A stretch of 64,000 nt of DNA from Arenimonas malthae CC-JY-1 (lineage in GTDB: Bacteria > Pseudomonadota > Gammaproteobacteria > Xanthomonadales > Xanthomonadaceae): assembly GCF_000747075.1 (NCBI RefSeq), contig NZ_AVCH01000182.1, positions 1-64,000 of the forward strand. The letters run 5' to 3'. Position 1 is the first letter of the stretch; each line of letters opens with the position of its first letter. The position numbers and the translations under genes are program-made. This document shows positions 21,724 to 32,301 of the stretch, piece after piece. A model generated the notes under the pieces. That model was not told where the DNA came from and made no database searches. It saw nothing but the letters and a program-made list of their open reading frames with translations.

Positions 21724-22794
21724 CTAGCCACACGCGGCTGCGTAACAGTCTGTAATTTGTCTCACTACCTCCCGCGCATAACGGGTCACACCGATCAGTG
21801 TGGCTGACGCGGCGCCATTCCAGTCGCCATAGCCCAGCAGCCAGACCGATGGCTCTGCGACCGAACGAACCTTGGTGTCATCTACGTCGATCCGACCTTG
21901 GGCGTTGACCAGGCCCAGTCCTTCCAGGTGCGACAAGGCCGGCCGGAAGCCGGTGCACCAGATCACCGCGTCGAAGTTGCGTTCGCTGCCATCTGCCCAC
22001 TGCATGCCGGTGGCGGTGAAACGGACGGGTGGCGTCATGGAAACCAGTACACCGCGGCGCCGTGCGTCCACCACCGGCGGCACCATGACGATGTCGCCAA
22101 AACCACCCTGCGGAACATCCGGCTCGCGTCCTTCCTGCTGAGCCCTCCACTTCTCGGTTGCGCGTGCGAACAGAACGCGCCCGTCGACATCGTCGGCCAG
22201 GAAGGCTGGCTCCCGCTGGGTGATCCAGGTGGTCTCGGCCACCTTGGAGACCTCGGCCAGAATCTGTGCGCCTGAGTTGCCGCTGCCGATGATTGCCACG
22301 CGCATTCCGGCGAAGGGTTCGGGATGGCTGTAGTGGGCCGAGTGCAGCTGCACGCCGCCGAAAGCGTCCAGACCTTCATATTCGGGCGTGTAGGGATGCC
22401 GCCACGTACCCGTGGCGCTGACAACTGCACGTGTCTGCCACTGCCGGCCGTCATCTGCTTCCACCCGCAGCCGGCTCCCCGAGCGGCTGATTCGTTCCAC
22501 CTGCACGGGACGGATGACAGGCAGCGCATATTTATGCTCGTAGCGCGCGAGGTAGTCGAGCACTTCCGCCTGCGACGGGTACGGTTCCCGGGTGGCAGGC
22601 ATCGGCCAACCGGGAATCGAGCTCCAGCCCGCCGGCGAGAACAGGTGCAGCGATTCCCACGCATGCTGCCAAGCACCGCCGGGGGATGCCTCCGCATCGA
22701 GAATCACATAGGACAGCCCGATCCGACGCAGGAAGTAGCCAGCCGAAAGACCTGCCTGGCCACCTCCGATCACCACCACATCGACGCTGTCCAT
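21724..22794 (-). CDS. arsO: ArsO-like flavin-containing monooxygenase
   Basis: A 356-residue FAD/NAD(P)-dependent oxidoreductase. The FAD fingerprint is [16 protein letters not shown], the NADPH-binding motif [14 protein letters not shown], and the ATG-type motif [10 protein letters not shown] is visible. Genes of this type in arsenic operons are called arsO; their substrate is not firmly established. The ATG at 22794 has GAGGAAG upstream and is preferred over GTG 22818. It follows trxB by 24 bp. Confidence 0.8.
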   Translation of the reverse strand: MDSVDVVVIGGGQAGLSAGYFLRRIGLSYVILDAEASPGGAWQHAWESLHLFSPAGWSSIPGWPMPATREPYPSQAEVLDYLARYEHKYALPVIRPVQVERISRSGSRLRVEADDGRQWQTRAVVSATGTWRHPYTPEYEGLDAFGGVQLHSAHYSHPEPFAGMRVAIIGSGNSGAQILAEVSKVAETTWITQREPAFLADDVDGRVLFARATEKWRAQQEGREPDVPQGGFGDIVMVPPVVDARRRGVLVSMTPPVRFTATGMQWADGSERNFDAVIWCTGFRPALSHLEGLGLVNAQGRIDVDDTKVRSVAEPSVWLLGYGDWNGAASATLIGVTRYAREVVRQITDCYAAACG

Positions 22795-22818
22795 CTGGGC
22801 TTCCTCACACCGCTGCAC

Positions 22819-23808
<990 letters not shown>

Positions 23809-24867
23809 TCAATGACTCCGTGCGTCGGCAGGAAAGTAGCGCTTGCCCAGCCGCAGGGCGACATGGACCAACAGGATCAGCACCGGCACCTCCACCAACG
23901 GACCGATGACTGCAGCGAAGGCGACCGGCGAAGCCAGACCAAAGGCGGCGATGGCGACGGCAATGGCCAGCTCGAAATTGTTGCCAGCAGCAGTGAAGGC
24001 GATCGCGGTCGTGCGCGGGTAGTCTTTGGCAATGAACTTGCCCATGAAGAAGCTCAGCACGAACTGAATGATGAAATAGAGCGTCAGCGGGATCGCGATG
24101 CGCACTGCATCCATCGGGATGCGCAGCACATCGCCCCCCTTCAGGCTGAACATGGCAACGATCGTGAACAGCAGCGCCGCCAGCGTGATCGGACTGATCG
24201 CCGGCAGGAACTTCTCTTCATACCAACGCACGCCTTTGCGCGCCTTGAGCCAGCGGCTGGTGAGGAACCCGGCGAGGAAGGGGATGCCCAGATAAATCAG
24301 CACCGCCTCGGCAATGGTCCAGAAGCTGACGTCGATCACGCTGCCCTGCAGGCCGAACACCGGCGGCAGCCACGACAGGAAGAACCACGCATACACACTG
24401 AACAGCGCGATCTGGAAGATCGAGTTGAAGGCCACCAGGCCGGCCACGTACTGGCTGTCGCCGCGTGCCAGCTGGTTCCACACCAGCACCATCGCGATGC
24501 AGCGGGCCAGCCCGATCAGGATCAGGCCAGTCATGTACTCAGGGTAGTCGCGCAGGAACAGCACCGCCAGGCCGAACATCAGGAACGGACCGATGATCCA
24601 GTTCTGCAGCAACGAGAGCATCAGTACGCGCTTGTCGGCGAAAACCCGCGGCAGTTCTTCGTACTTCACCTTGGCCAGCGGCGGATACATCATCAGGATC
24701 AGGCCGATCGCGATCGGGATGTTGGTTGACCCTATGGACAGGCTGTTCAACGCGCTGGGCACACCATCGAACAACGCCCCCAGGCCGACGCCGAGCGCCA
24801 TGGCGGCGAAGATCCAGAGCGTGAGATAGCGGTCCAGGAAGGACAGGCGGGAGGTATCAGTAGTCAT
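23809..24867 (-). CDS. acr3: Arsenite efflux permease Acr3 (copy 2)
   Basis: A 352-residue ACR3 carrier with about ten helices. The essential Cys is in [19 protein letters not shown] and the [14 protein letters not shown] block is present. Blocks such as [18 protein letters not shown] differ from copy 1 (18142), so this is not a recent duplicate. It exports arsenite. It lies between arsC2 and trxB with 20-bp and 3-bp gaps. Confidence 0.95.
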   Translation of the reverse strand: MTTDTSRLSFLDRYLTLWIFAAMALGVGLGALFDGVPSALNSLSIGSTNIPIAIGLILMMYPPLAKVKYEELPRVFADKRVLMLSLLQNWIIGPFLMFGLAVLFLRDYPEYMTGLILIGLARCIAMVLVWNQLARGDSQYVAGLVAFNSIFQIALFSVYAWFFLSWLPPVFGLQGSVIDVSFWTIAEAVLIYLGIPFLAGFLTSRWLKARKGVRWYEEKFLPAISPITLAALLFTIVAMFSLKGGDVLRIPMDAVRIAIPLTLYFIIQFVLSFFMGKFIAKDYPRTTAIAFTAAGNNFELAIAVAIAAFGLASPVAFAAVIGPLVEVPVLILLVHVALRLGKRYFPADARSH

Positions 24868-24887
24868 GGGGATTTCCGGAAGGTCGG

Positions 24888-25379
24888 TCAGTTGATCTGT
24901 GCGATCGGATCGAGCCGGGCCTTGAGGGCCTCGCTGTCATCCCAGACGCTGTCGGAGATCTCCAGGAAGGCCTTCAGGCGCGCCTTGATGATCTGGTGCG
25001 CGCGATCGAAGGCTTCGGCCTTCTGTTCGTCCGAGCCTTCCACACCGGCCGGGTCGAACAGGCCCCAGTGCACCCGCACAAAGTCGCCGAACACCACCGG
25101 GCAAGCCTCGGCCGCCGCGCTGTCGCATACGGTGACGATCAGATCCATCGGGGCGGCATCAGCTTCGGCGAACTCGTCCCACGATTTGCTGCGCAGGCCG
25201 TCCACCGGGAAGCCCTCGCGCCGCAGCTGGGCGATCGCGAACGGGTTGACACGACCGGCTGGCTGGCTGCCCGCGCTGAAGGACTCGTAGCGGCCTTCGC
25301 CCCACTTTTTCAGGGTCGATTCGGCCAACACGCTGCGAGCGGAATTACCGGTACACAAGAACAAGACGCGACGGGTCAT
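24888..25379 (-). CDS. arsC: Arsenate reductase, thioredoxin-linked LMW-PTP type (copy 2)
   Basis: A 163-residue protein with the P-loop Cys9-TGNSA-Arg15 and redox cysteines in [16 protein letters not shown]. It has the same fold and mechanism as the copy at 17633 but differs along most of its length. Second gene of arsR-arsC-acr3-trxB-arsO. Confidence 0.95.
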   Translation of the reverse strand: MTRRVLFLCTGNSARSVLAESTLKKWGEGRYESFSAGSQPAGRVNPFAIAQLRREGFPVDGLRSKSWDEFAEADAAPMDLIVTVCDSAAAEACPVVFGDFVRVHWGLFDPAGVEGSDEQKAEAFDRAHQIIKARLKAFLEISDSVWDDSEALKARLDPIAQIN

Positions 25380-25405
25380 TTGAGCGATCTCTAAGGTAGG
25401 GTTGG

Positions 25406-25720
25406 TCAGCAGCCAGCGGGGCGTTCGCAGGACTGTTCGTCGGCACAGCAGTTTTCGGTGAGGTAGGCCAGCAGCTCGTTCATCGCCACAAACTCGGCCC
25501 GGTAGCAGATGGTCCGGCCACGTTGCTCGGCGCTGATCAGGCCCGCAGTCAGCAGTTCCTTCAGATGGAAGGAAAGTGTGGCGCCAGGCAAGGCGAGCGC
25601 TTGGGCGATGTCGCCGGCCAGCTTGCCGCCGCTGCCGGCCTGCACCAGCAGGCGGAAGATCGACAGGCGGGTGGCATGGCCTAGGGCAGCAAGAGCGTGC
25701 GTTGCGTTTTTATGTTCCAT
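25406..25720 (-). CDS. arsR: ArsR-family repressor of the arsC2-acr3-trxB-arsO operon
   Basis: A 104-residue winged-helix protein (GDIAQALALPGATLSFHLKELLTAGLI). The C-terminal ENCCADEQSC gives CC-x5-C, the spacing known from Acidithiobacillus ferrooxidans ArsR. The ATG at 25720 lies 2 bp past the operator with no ribosome-binding site, so the message is probably leaderless. Confidence 0.95.
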   Translation of the reverse strand: MEHKNATHALAALGHATRLSIFRLLVQAGSGGKLAGDIAQALALPGATLSFHLKELLTAGLISAEQRGRTICYRAEFVAMNELLAYLTENCCADEQSCERPAGC

Positions 25721-25722
25721 GC

Positions 25723-25755
25723 TTCTAGAATAGTCGAACCGAATTGGCAGGACAA
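25723..25755 (-). promoter_or_regulatory. Promoter-operator of arsR3 operon
   Basis: On the minus strand: -35 TTGTCC (25750-25755), 17-bp spacer, -10 TATTCT (25727-25732). The 16-bp operator TTCGACTATTCTAGAA (25723-25738) overlaps the -10 and matches the arsR2 operator in 13 of 16 positions. Expected start of transcription is at or next to the ATG. Confidence 0.7.
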
Positions 25756-25759
25756 CCCC

Positions 25760-25827
25760 ATGCAGCAGATTCCCAACGTGGTTCCGGGCGCCTTGGACAT
25801 TCCTACGGCCGCCAAGCTCAGGGATCC
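25760..25827 (+). pseudogene. N-terminal fragment cut by the IS element, possibly arsH
   Basis: An ATG at 25760 opens a frame (MQQIPNVVPGALDIPTAA...) divergent from arsR3 that meets the insertion sequence after 23 codons and stops inside it at 25849. Position next to arsR and the short Pro/Leu-rich start are reminiscent of ArsH N-termini, but the piece is too short to be sure. No continuation is seen beyond the IS. Confidence 0.4.
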
Positions 25828-25896
25828 TGACCTGAGACGGATCGTGTAGCCAGTTGGCTGGTGAGTTCTCTACCCTTAACAGGCAAGGAGAGCTCC

Positions 25897-26160
25897 ATGA
25901 AGAAGCGATTCACCGACGAGCAGATCATCGGCATCCTGCGCGAGGCCGAGGTCGGCGCCATGTCGATCAAGGCCCTGTGCAAGAAGCACAACCTGACCGA
26001 GCAGACCTTTTTCCGCTGGCGCAACAAGTTCGGCGGCTTGGACGTGCCCGATGCCCGTCGGCTCAAGGACCTCGAGTCCGAGAACGCCCGGCTCAAGCGG
26101 CTGGTGGCCGAGCAGATGCTGGTCATCGACGGGATGAAGGAGATCGTCCGAAAAAAATGA
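25897..26160 (+). CDS. IS3-family transposase OrfA
   Basis: An 87-residue helix-turn-helix protein ([43 protein letters not shown]) with a leucine-zipper tail. AAGGAG stands 6 nt before the ATG. It ends in an A7 run (26151-26157), a typical -1 slippery site, which would give the OrfAB transposase. Confidence 0.95.
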   Translation: MKKRFTDEQIIGILREAEVGAMSIKALCKKHNLTEQTFFRWRNKFGGLDVPDARRLKDLESENARLKRLVAEQMLVIDGMKEIVRKK

Positions 26161-26996
26161 TGACCCCGTCGGAGCGACGCGACACGGTCCAGGTGCTGGT
26201 CCGTCGGGGACTCTCGCAGCGAAAGGCCCTTCGTTACCTGGGCCTGAGCCGCCGCATCGCCAGCTACGCCCCGCGCCAGGCCGCCAAGGACCAGGCGGTG
26301 GCCGAGCGACTGCTCGCCGCGTCGCCGAAGGTGCCGCGCTTCGGGTATCGCCGGATGGCGGCGTGGCTGGATCTGGGCGAGGCCCGGGTGCGGCGTCTGT
26401 GGCGCCAGCTGGGGTTGAACATTCCCCGCCGCCGGCCGCGTCGCCGCCGTTCCGGCAACGACATTCGCCTGCCGGGCGCGGTTCGCCCGAATGCGGTTTG
26501 GAGCTACGACTTCGTCCACGACCAGATGGTCGACGGGCGCGCCCTGAAGATGCTGTGCGTGATCGACGAATACACCCGCGAATGCCTGGCCATCGAGGTC
26601 GGGGCCAGCCTGCGGGCGCAGGACGTGATCCTGACCTTGTCGCGGCTGATGCGGATCTACGGCAAGCCGGCTTTTGTCCGCTCCGACAACGGCGCCGAGT
26701 TCACCGCGGCTAAGGTGATGCGCTGGCTGCGCGACGCGGCGATCGGTCCGGCCTTCATCGCGCCAGGCAGCTCCTGGCAGAACGGCTTCGTCGAAAGCTT
26801 CAACGGCAAGCTGCGGGACGAGCTGCTGAACCGGGAATGGTTCCGCAGCCGCGCCGAAGCGAAGGTGCTGATCGAGCGCTGGCGGCAGTTCTACAACGAG
26901 CAGCGGCCGCACAGCGCCCATGGCTACAAGCCCCCGGCGACCGTTCGCCGGAACTGGTCGGAACCCGATACCATCTACCCCGGACTCACTGGCTGA
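26157..26996 (+). CDS. IS3-family transposase OrfB (DDE integrase core)
   Basis: A 279-residue protein that overlaps OrfA by ATGA. The catalytic triad is in [21 protein letters not shown] and [18 protein letters not shown]. The frame is complete, so the element may be active. Confidence 0.95.
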   Translation: MMTPSERRDTVQVLVRRGLSQRKALRYLGLSRRIASYAPRQAAKDQAVAERLLAASPKVPRFGYRRMAAWLDLGEARVRRLWRQLGLNIPRRRPRRRRSGNDIRLPGAVRPNAVWSYDFVHDQMVDGRALKMLCVIDEYTRECLAIEVGASLRAQDVILTLSRLMRIYGKPAFVRSDNGAEFTAAKVMRWLRDAAIGPAFIAPGSSWQNGFVESFNGKLRDELLNREWFRSRAEAKVLIERWRQFYNEQRPHSAHGYKPPATVRRNWSEPDTIYPGLTG

Positions 26997-27023
26997 TTGG
27001 CTACAAGTTCCATACTCAGGTCA

Positions 27024-27447
27024 CAACAGCTTAAGCCGTGAGGGTGTGCTGGCTCGACCGTCGGTACCGGTCGAGGCTGACCAATTTGTGGGGGCGAAGG
27101 TACCGGAGGCCGTTTACCCTTGGAGAGCTTGCAGGAGCAGGCTTTAAGGTGGCGTTTCACCCAGGCTCATTAATTTAATCAATCGCCACCCTGCCCCCCT
27201 TTGATGCAGGCGCTTGGCGGGTCCGCGATGCGCCGCTGCCGGCCGCAAGCGCAAATCGGCCCCGAAGAAATTCCAGTCGTGATCGCCCCAGCGGGCAAAC
27301 TCAGGCATGGCCAGTGCTGCCGGTACGTGCTGATCGGCGGTTCTGGAATTGACTGAGTCAGCGCGCCGGGGCAACAGCCAATTGCCGTTACCGGCCAGAA
27401 GCGGGGTTCCCCCGCTCGGGCGATTCCACCGAGTTAGGTCGCGTTGA
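27024..27447. other. Gene-poor stretch after the IS element
   Basis: 424 bp without a supported gene. A 76-codon minus-strand frame (27144-27374) has no ribosome-binding site or recognised motif. The stretch is probably the remains of sequence damaged by IS-linked deletion. Confidence 0.5.
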
Positions 27448-28272
27448 TCAACGGGACGTCCCAGATATGCCGCCGTCCGCGATCAACTTTTCGATCCAGT
27501 CCGCGTAGTTCCCCAGTCTGACGCCAAAGACTGTCTCCCCGTACTTACCGGGATGTAGCTCAGTGCCGGTGACTACGACGCGCTTCCACGCCATGAGACC
27601 CGCGACGTGCCATTCGTCTCCAGTTGCGACGAGGATCGGACCGCCGCTGTCCCCGCTGCCAGTAGACGCCTCGAGGGGGAGCGCGTTCGGCGGTTTGTCA
27701 AAGCGATAACCGATCCACCGGTCCTCCGAGACGCTGATCTTGTTGTAACCGTGGCGAAGGTCAGTCCGCTGTGGAGCGTACAGGTGGTGACCGGTCACCC
27801 CTGTTCCCGTGGCACCCCGCCCCATGATCCGAACGACCTTGCCTAACGCGTCGCCGTTGTAAATTCGTGCTGGCGCAACGTCCAGAACCGGCTCGGCAAG
27901 CTGGACCAGCGCAATGTCATCGGAAGACGCCATGAACTCAAAAAAAGGCTCCCAATCGCCCGACGCAAGTGCGGAGTCGATCATCTTCTGGGGAGGCTTC
28001 CTGAAGCCGGGATGGATGAAAACATTGCGCACGGCACGGGGAGCACCGGCGACTACGACCACGCCCACAGCATGGTGCCGGTCGACTACGTGCGCGGCGG
28101 TAAGGACCCATAGCGGCGCGATGAGGACGCCGTGCCCCTCGCCGGGCATGTCGGCCAGCGCCGGGAACTCGGATGCGGCCATTCGATACTGCAGGTCCGG
28201 GACATCGTCACGAATGACGACTGCACTCGCACCGGAGGAGACAAGGAGAAGGAGAAGGACCGCGGAGCGCAT
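27448..28272 (-). CDS. Secreted trypsin-like serine protease
   Basis: A 274-residue S1-family protease. The ATG at 28272 gives a signal peptide (MRSAVLLLLLVSSGASAVV). The triad is visible: His in VLTAAHVVD, Asp in SSDDIALVQL and Ser in STGSGDSGGPILV. The final segment GVRLGNYADWIEKLI is typical of the S1 C-terminal helix. There is no PDZ domain. Its target and reason for being on a transposon are unknown; it stands alone on its strand between the IS and the restriction system. Confidence 0.85.
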   Translation of the reverse strand: MRSAVLLLLLVSSGASAVVIRDDVPDLQYRMAASEFPALADMPGEGHGVLIAPLWVLTAAHVVDRHHAVGVVVVAGAPRAVRNVFIHPGFRKPPQKMIDSALASGDWEPFFEFMASSDDIALVQLAEPVLDVAPARIYNGDALGKVVRIMGRGATGTGVTGHHLYAPQRTDLRHGYNKISVSEDRWIGYRFDKPPNALPLEASTGSGDSGGPILVATGDEWHVAGLMAWKRVVVTGTELHPGKYGETVFGVRLGNYADWIEKLIADGGISGTSR

Positions 28273-28421
28273 GAGGAAAATCCGTTCTTGTGCCAACTTA
28301 GTGTGGGGGCTCAACACCTTGTTGCGCAATCCGAGGCTCTCGTGAGGTCCGCTTCGGCTCGGGAGGTAACATCGATCAAGCCCGTCTGGCGCAGATATTC
28401 AGCCAGCCAGTGCTGTACTCG

Positions 28422-28664
28422 CTACTGAAATGCGCCACTGAGTATGGATCCCAAAGCACGACTGACTGAAGCGATGCCCTCGTCTGTTGAGATTAGCTCC
28501 GCTGGCTGTCTGCCACCCAGCGCAGGCTGTGGCCGATGAAGCCAATCTTGGAGCCAAAGATCAATGTCAAATTCGGGCGGAGTATCTTCCTGGACCTCTA
28601 GTCGTTGCTGAATCTCACGCTTCACCGCTTCAATCTGCTCCGGGACGGGAATAACTTTTACCAT
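28422..28664 (-). CDS. Orphan Xre/MbcA/ParS toxin-binding (DUF2384) protein
   Basis: An 80-residue protein. The C-terminal part FDIDLWLQDWLHRPQPALGGRQPAELISTDEGIASVSRALGSI matches the C-terminal domain of MbcA/ParS/Xre antitoxins (W..RP.PAL.G..P.ELL.T..G). GGAG stands 8 nt before the ATG. The usual neighbour, a RES-domain toxin, is not found. It could be the remains of a toxin-antitoxin pair or an independent regulator. Confidence 0.65.
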   Translation of the reverse strand: MVKVIPVPEQIEAVKREIQQRLEVQEDTPPEFDIDLWLQDWLHRPQPALGGRQPAELISTDEGIASVSRALGSILSGAFQ

Positions 28665-28749
28665 TTATCATTCTCCACGGAACACTCGGCATGAGGCAGG
28701 CTACTAGGCCGATGCTATAGCGCTCTTCCCCTAGCACGCAGCACGATTT

Positions 28750-29838
28750 CTACTTCAGCAGCCAAGAGAGCTTTACATCGCCACCATCCTGCAGGGTCAC
28801 AACATGGTCTGGTTCGGCTGCGAACCAGACAAAAGAGCCCCATGCGAGGTCAGGGACGTTCTTCTTGAATACAGCGGAACTCCGATCCAAGTAGGCCGAC
28901 ACAAAAGCGAGATGGTGTAGCTCGAAACCGGCGTCCACAGCCAGCTCAGTCAGCACCACCTTTCGACTCGCGTGAATAGGTCCATCGGTCGCGACCACTT
29001 CCGTGAACACGAAGAGCATATCGGAACCGCTCTCCTCATCCCCCAGATCGACCAGGATGATATCTGGCAGAGCCTTCGATGCATCGATATTTAGCCCCAG
29101 CGATGCCGCCAGATCATCATCCCTTTTTACGACCTTACTGCCCGACTGGGAGAGCCACAGCACTGCCGGTCGCCTCAAAAACCTTGGCGCAAATTCTTCA
29201 ATGACTGCCTTCGCGATAGCACTCGAAGGGCCAGCCTCAAGGGCGCGCACCTCGCCATTAGGAAATGTCACCGAAACTACATCCGCAGCCTGGACCAGCC
29301 CCTTCTTGACTAGCCGCTGCCGTGAAAGCGCTGCCTTGGATAAATGGGACGTCTGCCACTCCGAAATTGCACTCTCGAGACTTGCACCGACAAGCCCTTC
29401 ATCAAACAAGGCTGCAAACTGGGCCTCTAGCGCGTATCGCGGTTTGTCGGACGTGGTCGGTATGTTCGTTCTCTCTACGACTGCACGTGCAGGAATCAGT
29501 GCATGGCGCAACGTCTCGTCGCGAATCGGCTCACGCGTATCGCCGGCATACCACGTAACCGCCGGCCTAGCCTGCTTCCTGCTCAGCGACATCTCAACCC
29601 ATGCCAGCCTGTCTGAATCCTTCAACATCTCTGCCTGTTCGTCCGACATCACCGTCACTTGATTGGGTCGAATCCAGCGATCCGTGCCTTCCACAGCCCC
29701 GGCATAGAACATGACATAGATAGTTCGCGCGGCCATCTCGCGAATTGCATAGTTTCGATGGGCGCTCCCCTCTGGAAAGATTAGGGGGAGTCGCTGTGCG
29801 ATGAGCGCCAACGGCGGAACTGGGATTAGTTCTCCCAC
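28750..29838 (-). CDS. BsuBI/PstI-type restriction endonuclease
   Basis: A 362-residue protein matching the BsuBI/PstI family: an N-terminal winged-helix region, and a C-terminal PD-(D/E)xK-like core LPDIILVDLGDEE...FVFTEVVATDGPIHASRKVVL. Members cut CTGCAG; that specificity is inferred from family. It starts at GTG 29838 inside the end of the methylase gene (13-bp overlap), a coupling that delays the nuclease until the methylase is made. Confidence 0.85.
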   Translation of the reverse strand: MGELIPVPPLALIAQRLPLIFPEGSAHRNYAIREMAARTIYVMFYAGAVEGTDRWIRPNQVTVMSDEQAEMLKDSDRLAWVEMSLSRKQARPAVTWYAGDTREPIRDETLRHALIPARAVVERTNIPTTSDKPRYALEAQFAALFDEGLVGASLESAISEWQTSHLSKAALSRQRLVKKGLVQAADVVSVTFPNGEVRALEAGPSSAIAKAVIEEFAPRFLRRPAVLWLSQSGSKVVKRDDDLAASLGLNIDASKALPDIILVDLGDEESGSDMLFVFTEVVATDGPIHASRKVVLTELAVDAGFELHHLAFVSAYLDRSSAVFKKNVPDLAWGSFVWFAAEPDHVVTLQDGGDVKLSWLLK

Positions 29839-31604
29839 GAGACACCGTACCAGCCGGCCACTCGCCGATCGATTAATGCCAACGACGCCCCACTTTCCAC
29901 AAGACGCTCCAGCTCTCGCAGCTTACCAAGAGCGGGCAGCGGCACGGCGTTCAACTCGAATGCAGAGACAGCAACACTTCCGCTGATGCAGCGAAACAGG
30001 CGATCGACAACCGAAGTGTTCAGGAGTGCAGCTATCGTTCCTGGCGAAACTGGCGCGTCCGGCAGCGGCCTTACAACATTCAGGTGGTTCTCGACGACCA
30101 CCCCACCGTGCTCATCCAGAAACGGGCGCGGCAGAAGGGCCGCGAGCACCCTGCGGTTTTGTTCCTTTGAAGTCGTTCTCTGCACCAACACACATGGCTC
30201 TGTGGTGATCAAATGATCTTGGTTTGGATACACCTCAAGGAACGGCACGTGATTCCTCCGCTCAGCGCTAAAGCTGAAGCCAGAGGCCGTCACGGACTCC
30301 GACCAAATGAGCGGATATGTGTTTCGATTCTTCTTCGTCCTTAGTTGCTCTCTATGCCTATTCCATACGAGTGGCCCCGTAGATACGGCATAGCCAACGT
30401 CGATCAAGCGATTTGGCATGGAACGGACGTTTTCGAGCAACTCGGCATCCGAGCTGGAGCGAGGAAGCAGCCATGGAGATCCGTCATCTGAAACCCTGGT
30501 CGTCGCAATGGGCGCGACATCGGCACCGCCCAGGCCCCTCGTCAAGACCCTTGACACATTTGATGCTCGATCATTGCGCCCTATCGAATGGACGAAAAGA
30601 ATTGTTTCCTGGAGAACGTCGTCGAAGACTCCGTCTCGATCAGCAACGAAGTCGAGCGAAACCGGAGAACCATCCAGGCAAAGCAGCCTGCGCAGCGACT
30701 TGAAGTACTGCCCTCCAAGGAATGACGTAGGGGTGACAAATGCTAGAACACCACCGTCGCGGACGTGACGCAGCCCCCAATCCATGAAAAGGCCGTATAG
30801 ATTCGCATGACCGTACAGCGACCTAGAGAAATACTGCCGCTGCTCCGCGCTCAGTTGCACCCTGCCGTACGGCGGATTCCCGATGACCAATCCATAGTTT
30901 GAGACGTCTCGGCGCTGGAGCGTGTCGCTCACCTCCACCACATTCGGCATCCGACGCTTGGCAGCCACGCAAATCGGAAGGACCGCTGCCTCTACCAGTA
31001 CTGTGGTCATCCAAGCAGCAAAGGGATCCAGCTCAATTCCCTTCAAGCGCCGAGCCAGACGACCAAGAATGAGTTCGGGGGACTGGCCGGCCCACGCCTC
31101 CGCCATCCGGCTCGCCAGCGGTGCTAGAAACGCCCCGCCGCCGCACGCTGGATCAATAGCACTATCAGTTGCAATGTTGAAACCCGCATCCTGCGCTTGG
31201 CTGATCAATCGCGCCACAAGCGGCGGTGGGGTGTAATACGCACCCATGGATGTTCGGTGCGCGTCTGGCAACATGACTGTGTAGATCGAACCAATCAAAT
31301 AGCCCGCATGGTCTACCGGAAACTCCGCGATTAGCCTACCGGCGCTCACCGCCACAGCCTTCGCTTCTCGCGAGAACGCTGGCAGCTGAAGTGGTACCGG
31401 CCTGATTTTCATTCGGGCGTCATAACGCTCGACGAGGGAGGCCCAAAACGCTTCCAACACAACGGCAGTGAAGGCTCTCGCTAGAGATAGACGGGTTCGC
31501 TCATTTGCGCGCGCCTGAGCGTAGCCCCGAGCCATTGCCTTGCAGGACCCGTAGCGCTCGAGCAGCCCATCATTGGGCTCAGTGGCGGCGGGAGCGTTCA
31601 GCAT
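29826..31604 (-). CDS. N6-adenine DNA methyltransferase, partner of the BsuBI/PstI-type enzyme
   Basis: A 592-residue gamma-class N6-adenine methylase. The AdoMet motif I is DPACGGGAFL, the catalytic motif IV NPPY at 244-247, and a C-terminal target-recognition region follows. It should protect the same site as the overlapping endonuclease gene. ATG 31604 is chosen; the frame is open one codon further (TTG). DNA here is noticeably less GC-rich than the flanks, indicating a different origin. Confidence 0.9.
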   Translation of the reverse strand: MLNAPAATEPNDGLLERYGSCKAMARGYAQARANERTRLSLARAFTAVVLEAFWASLVERYDARMKIRPVPLQLPAFSREAKAVAVSAGRLIAEFPVDHAGYLIGSIYTVMLPDAHRTSMGAYYTPPPLVARLISQAQDAGFNIATDSAIDPACGGGAFLAPLASRMAEAWAGQSPELILGRLARRLKGIELDPFAAWMTTVLVEAAVLPICVAAKRRMPNVVEVSDTLQRRDVSNYGLVIGNPPYGRVQLSAEQRQYFSRSLYGHANLYGLFMDWGLRHVRDGGVLAFVTPTSFLGGQYFKSLRRLLCLDGSPVSLDFVADRDGVFDDVLQETILFVHSIGRNDRASNVSRVLTRGLGGADVAPIATTRVSDDGSPWLLPRSSSDAELLENVRSMPNRLIDVGYAVSTGPLVWNRHREQLRTKKNRNTYPLIWSESVTASGFSFSAERRNHVPFLEVYPNQDHLITTEPCVLVQRTTSKEQNRRVLAALLPRPFLDEHGGVVVENHLNVVRPLPDAPVSPGTIAALLNTSVVDRLFRCISGSVAVSAFELNAVPLPALGKLRELERLVESGASLALIDRRVAGWYGVSWEN

Positions 31605-31820
31605 CAAGGTTTGTTCTCAGGCGTAGGACGAGGGCGTCCATGCGTTGGCCAGGACCGGATGCCCGGATGCTACCCGAAGGGGTGTCTCAGGAGAAGAGAA
31701 TGGTTCTCGGCGCCACGGAAAAGCCGTGTGCGGTAGGCCCATGAATTCGAGGGGTCGAAACGAGCCTGGTCCGGCTCCCATGGGCCCGCCGATCCCGGCC
31801 TGCTCTCGACCGAACCCGCG

Positions 31821-32204
31821 TCATCGGCATCGATTTGGATCGGACGCGTTCTTGAGCGCGATAACGAGTCGACCGGACGTCAGGGACTTCCCTTCGGGAT
31901 GGGCGTTGGCGCAAACCCACCCTGCCTTCAGCACCGCCTCAACTGCTCGGGCCTTAGTCATTTGGCCTGAGAGCCAGCCATCGGGGAGGCTGTCGATGGC
32001 TCGAATCGCCTCCTGACCGGACAAGTACTGGATCGCCGTGAGTAGAGACCACTGGACTCCCATTGCCTCGCGCAGCATTCGGCCCGCCTCCTTGTCGTCT
32101 ACAAGTCCGCTCTCGACCGCAAGAAGCATCCGAGCGGCAAGCAATGCCCGCTCCAACGGTGGTAGTCGGTTCAGGCGCTTTGCGGATGTGTAGCGTGAGG
32201 CCAT
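31821..32204 (-). CDS. Hypothetical helical protein
   Basis: A 127-residue protein, basic at both ends, mostly helical (LERALLAARMLLAVESGLVDDKEAGRML). No family recognised, no membrane segment. It lies 97 bp downstream of the DUF2384 gene in the tns operon, on the same strand. It is not a RES-type toxin by motif. Confidence 0.5.
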   Translation of the reverse strand: MASRYTSAKRLNRLPPLERALLAARMLLAVESGLVDDKEAGRMLREAMGVQWSLLTAIQYLSGQEAIRAIDSLPDGWLSGQMTKARAVEAVLKAGWVCANAHPEGKSLTSGRLVIALKNASDPNRCR

Positions 32205-32301
32205 GCCGTGCGTTGGTGCTCACATTCAATGGGGTTCTACTATCTATATTGAATCCGCCACTAACTGGATGGCAATGGTTGAACCCTCCATGCGGACGAG
32301 C

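Larger units (their letters stand above)
25828..27023 (+). mobile_element. IS3-family insertion sequence (IS407-group-like)
   Basis: A 1196-bp element. Left end TGACCTGAGACGGATC..TGTAGCCA and right end (reverse) TGACCTGAGTATGG..TGTAGCCA form imperfect terminal inverted repeats. Two overlapping frames encode OrfA and OrfB. No target duplication is visible (GATCC before, CAACA after), so the copy may have suffered an adjacent deletion. Confidence 0.9.

Noticed and set aside
25828-27023. Target duplication for the IS3-family element
   Set aside because: The 3-5 bases on either side (GATCC and CAACA) do not match.
27144-27374. 76-codon minus-strand frame
   Set aside because: No ribosome-binding site, no motif, in a damaged stretch after the IS.
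31821-32204. RES toxin partner for the DUF2384 protein
   Set aside because: The 127-aa product has no R-E-S motif and sits 97 bp away; no toxin function is supported.
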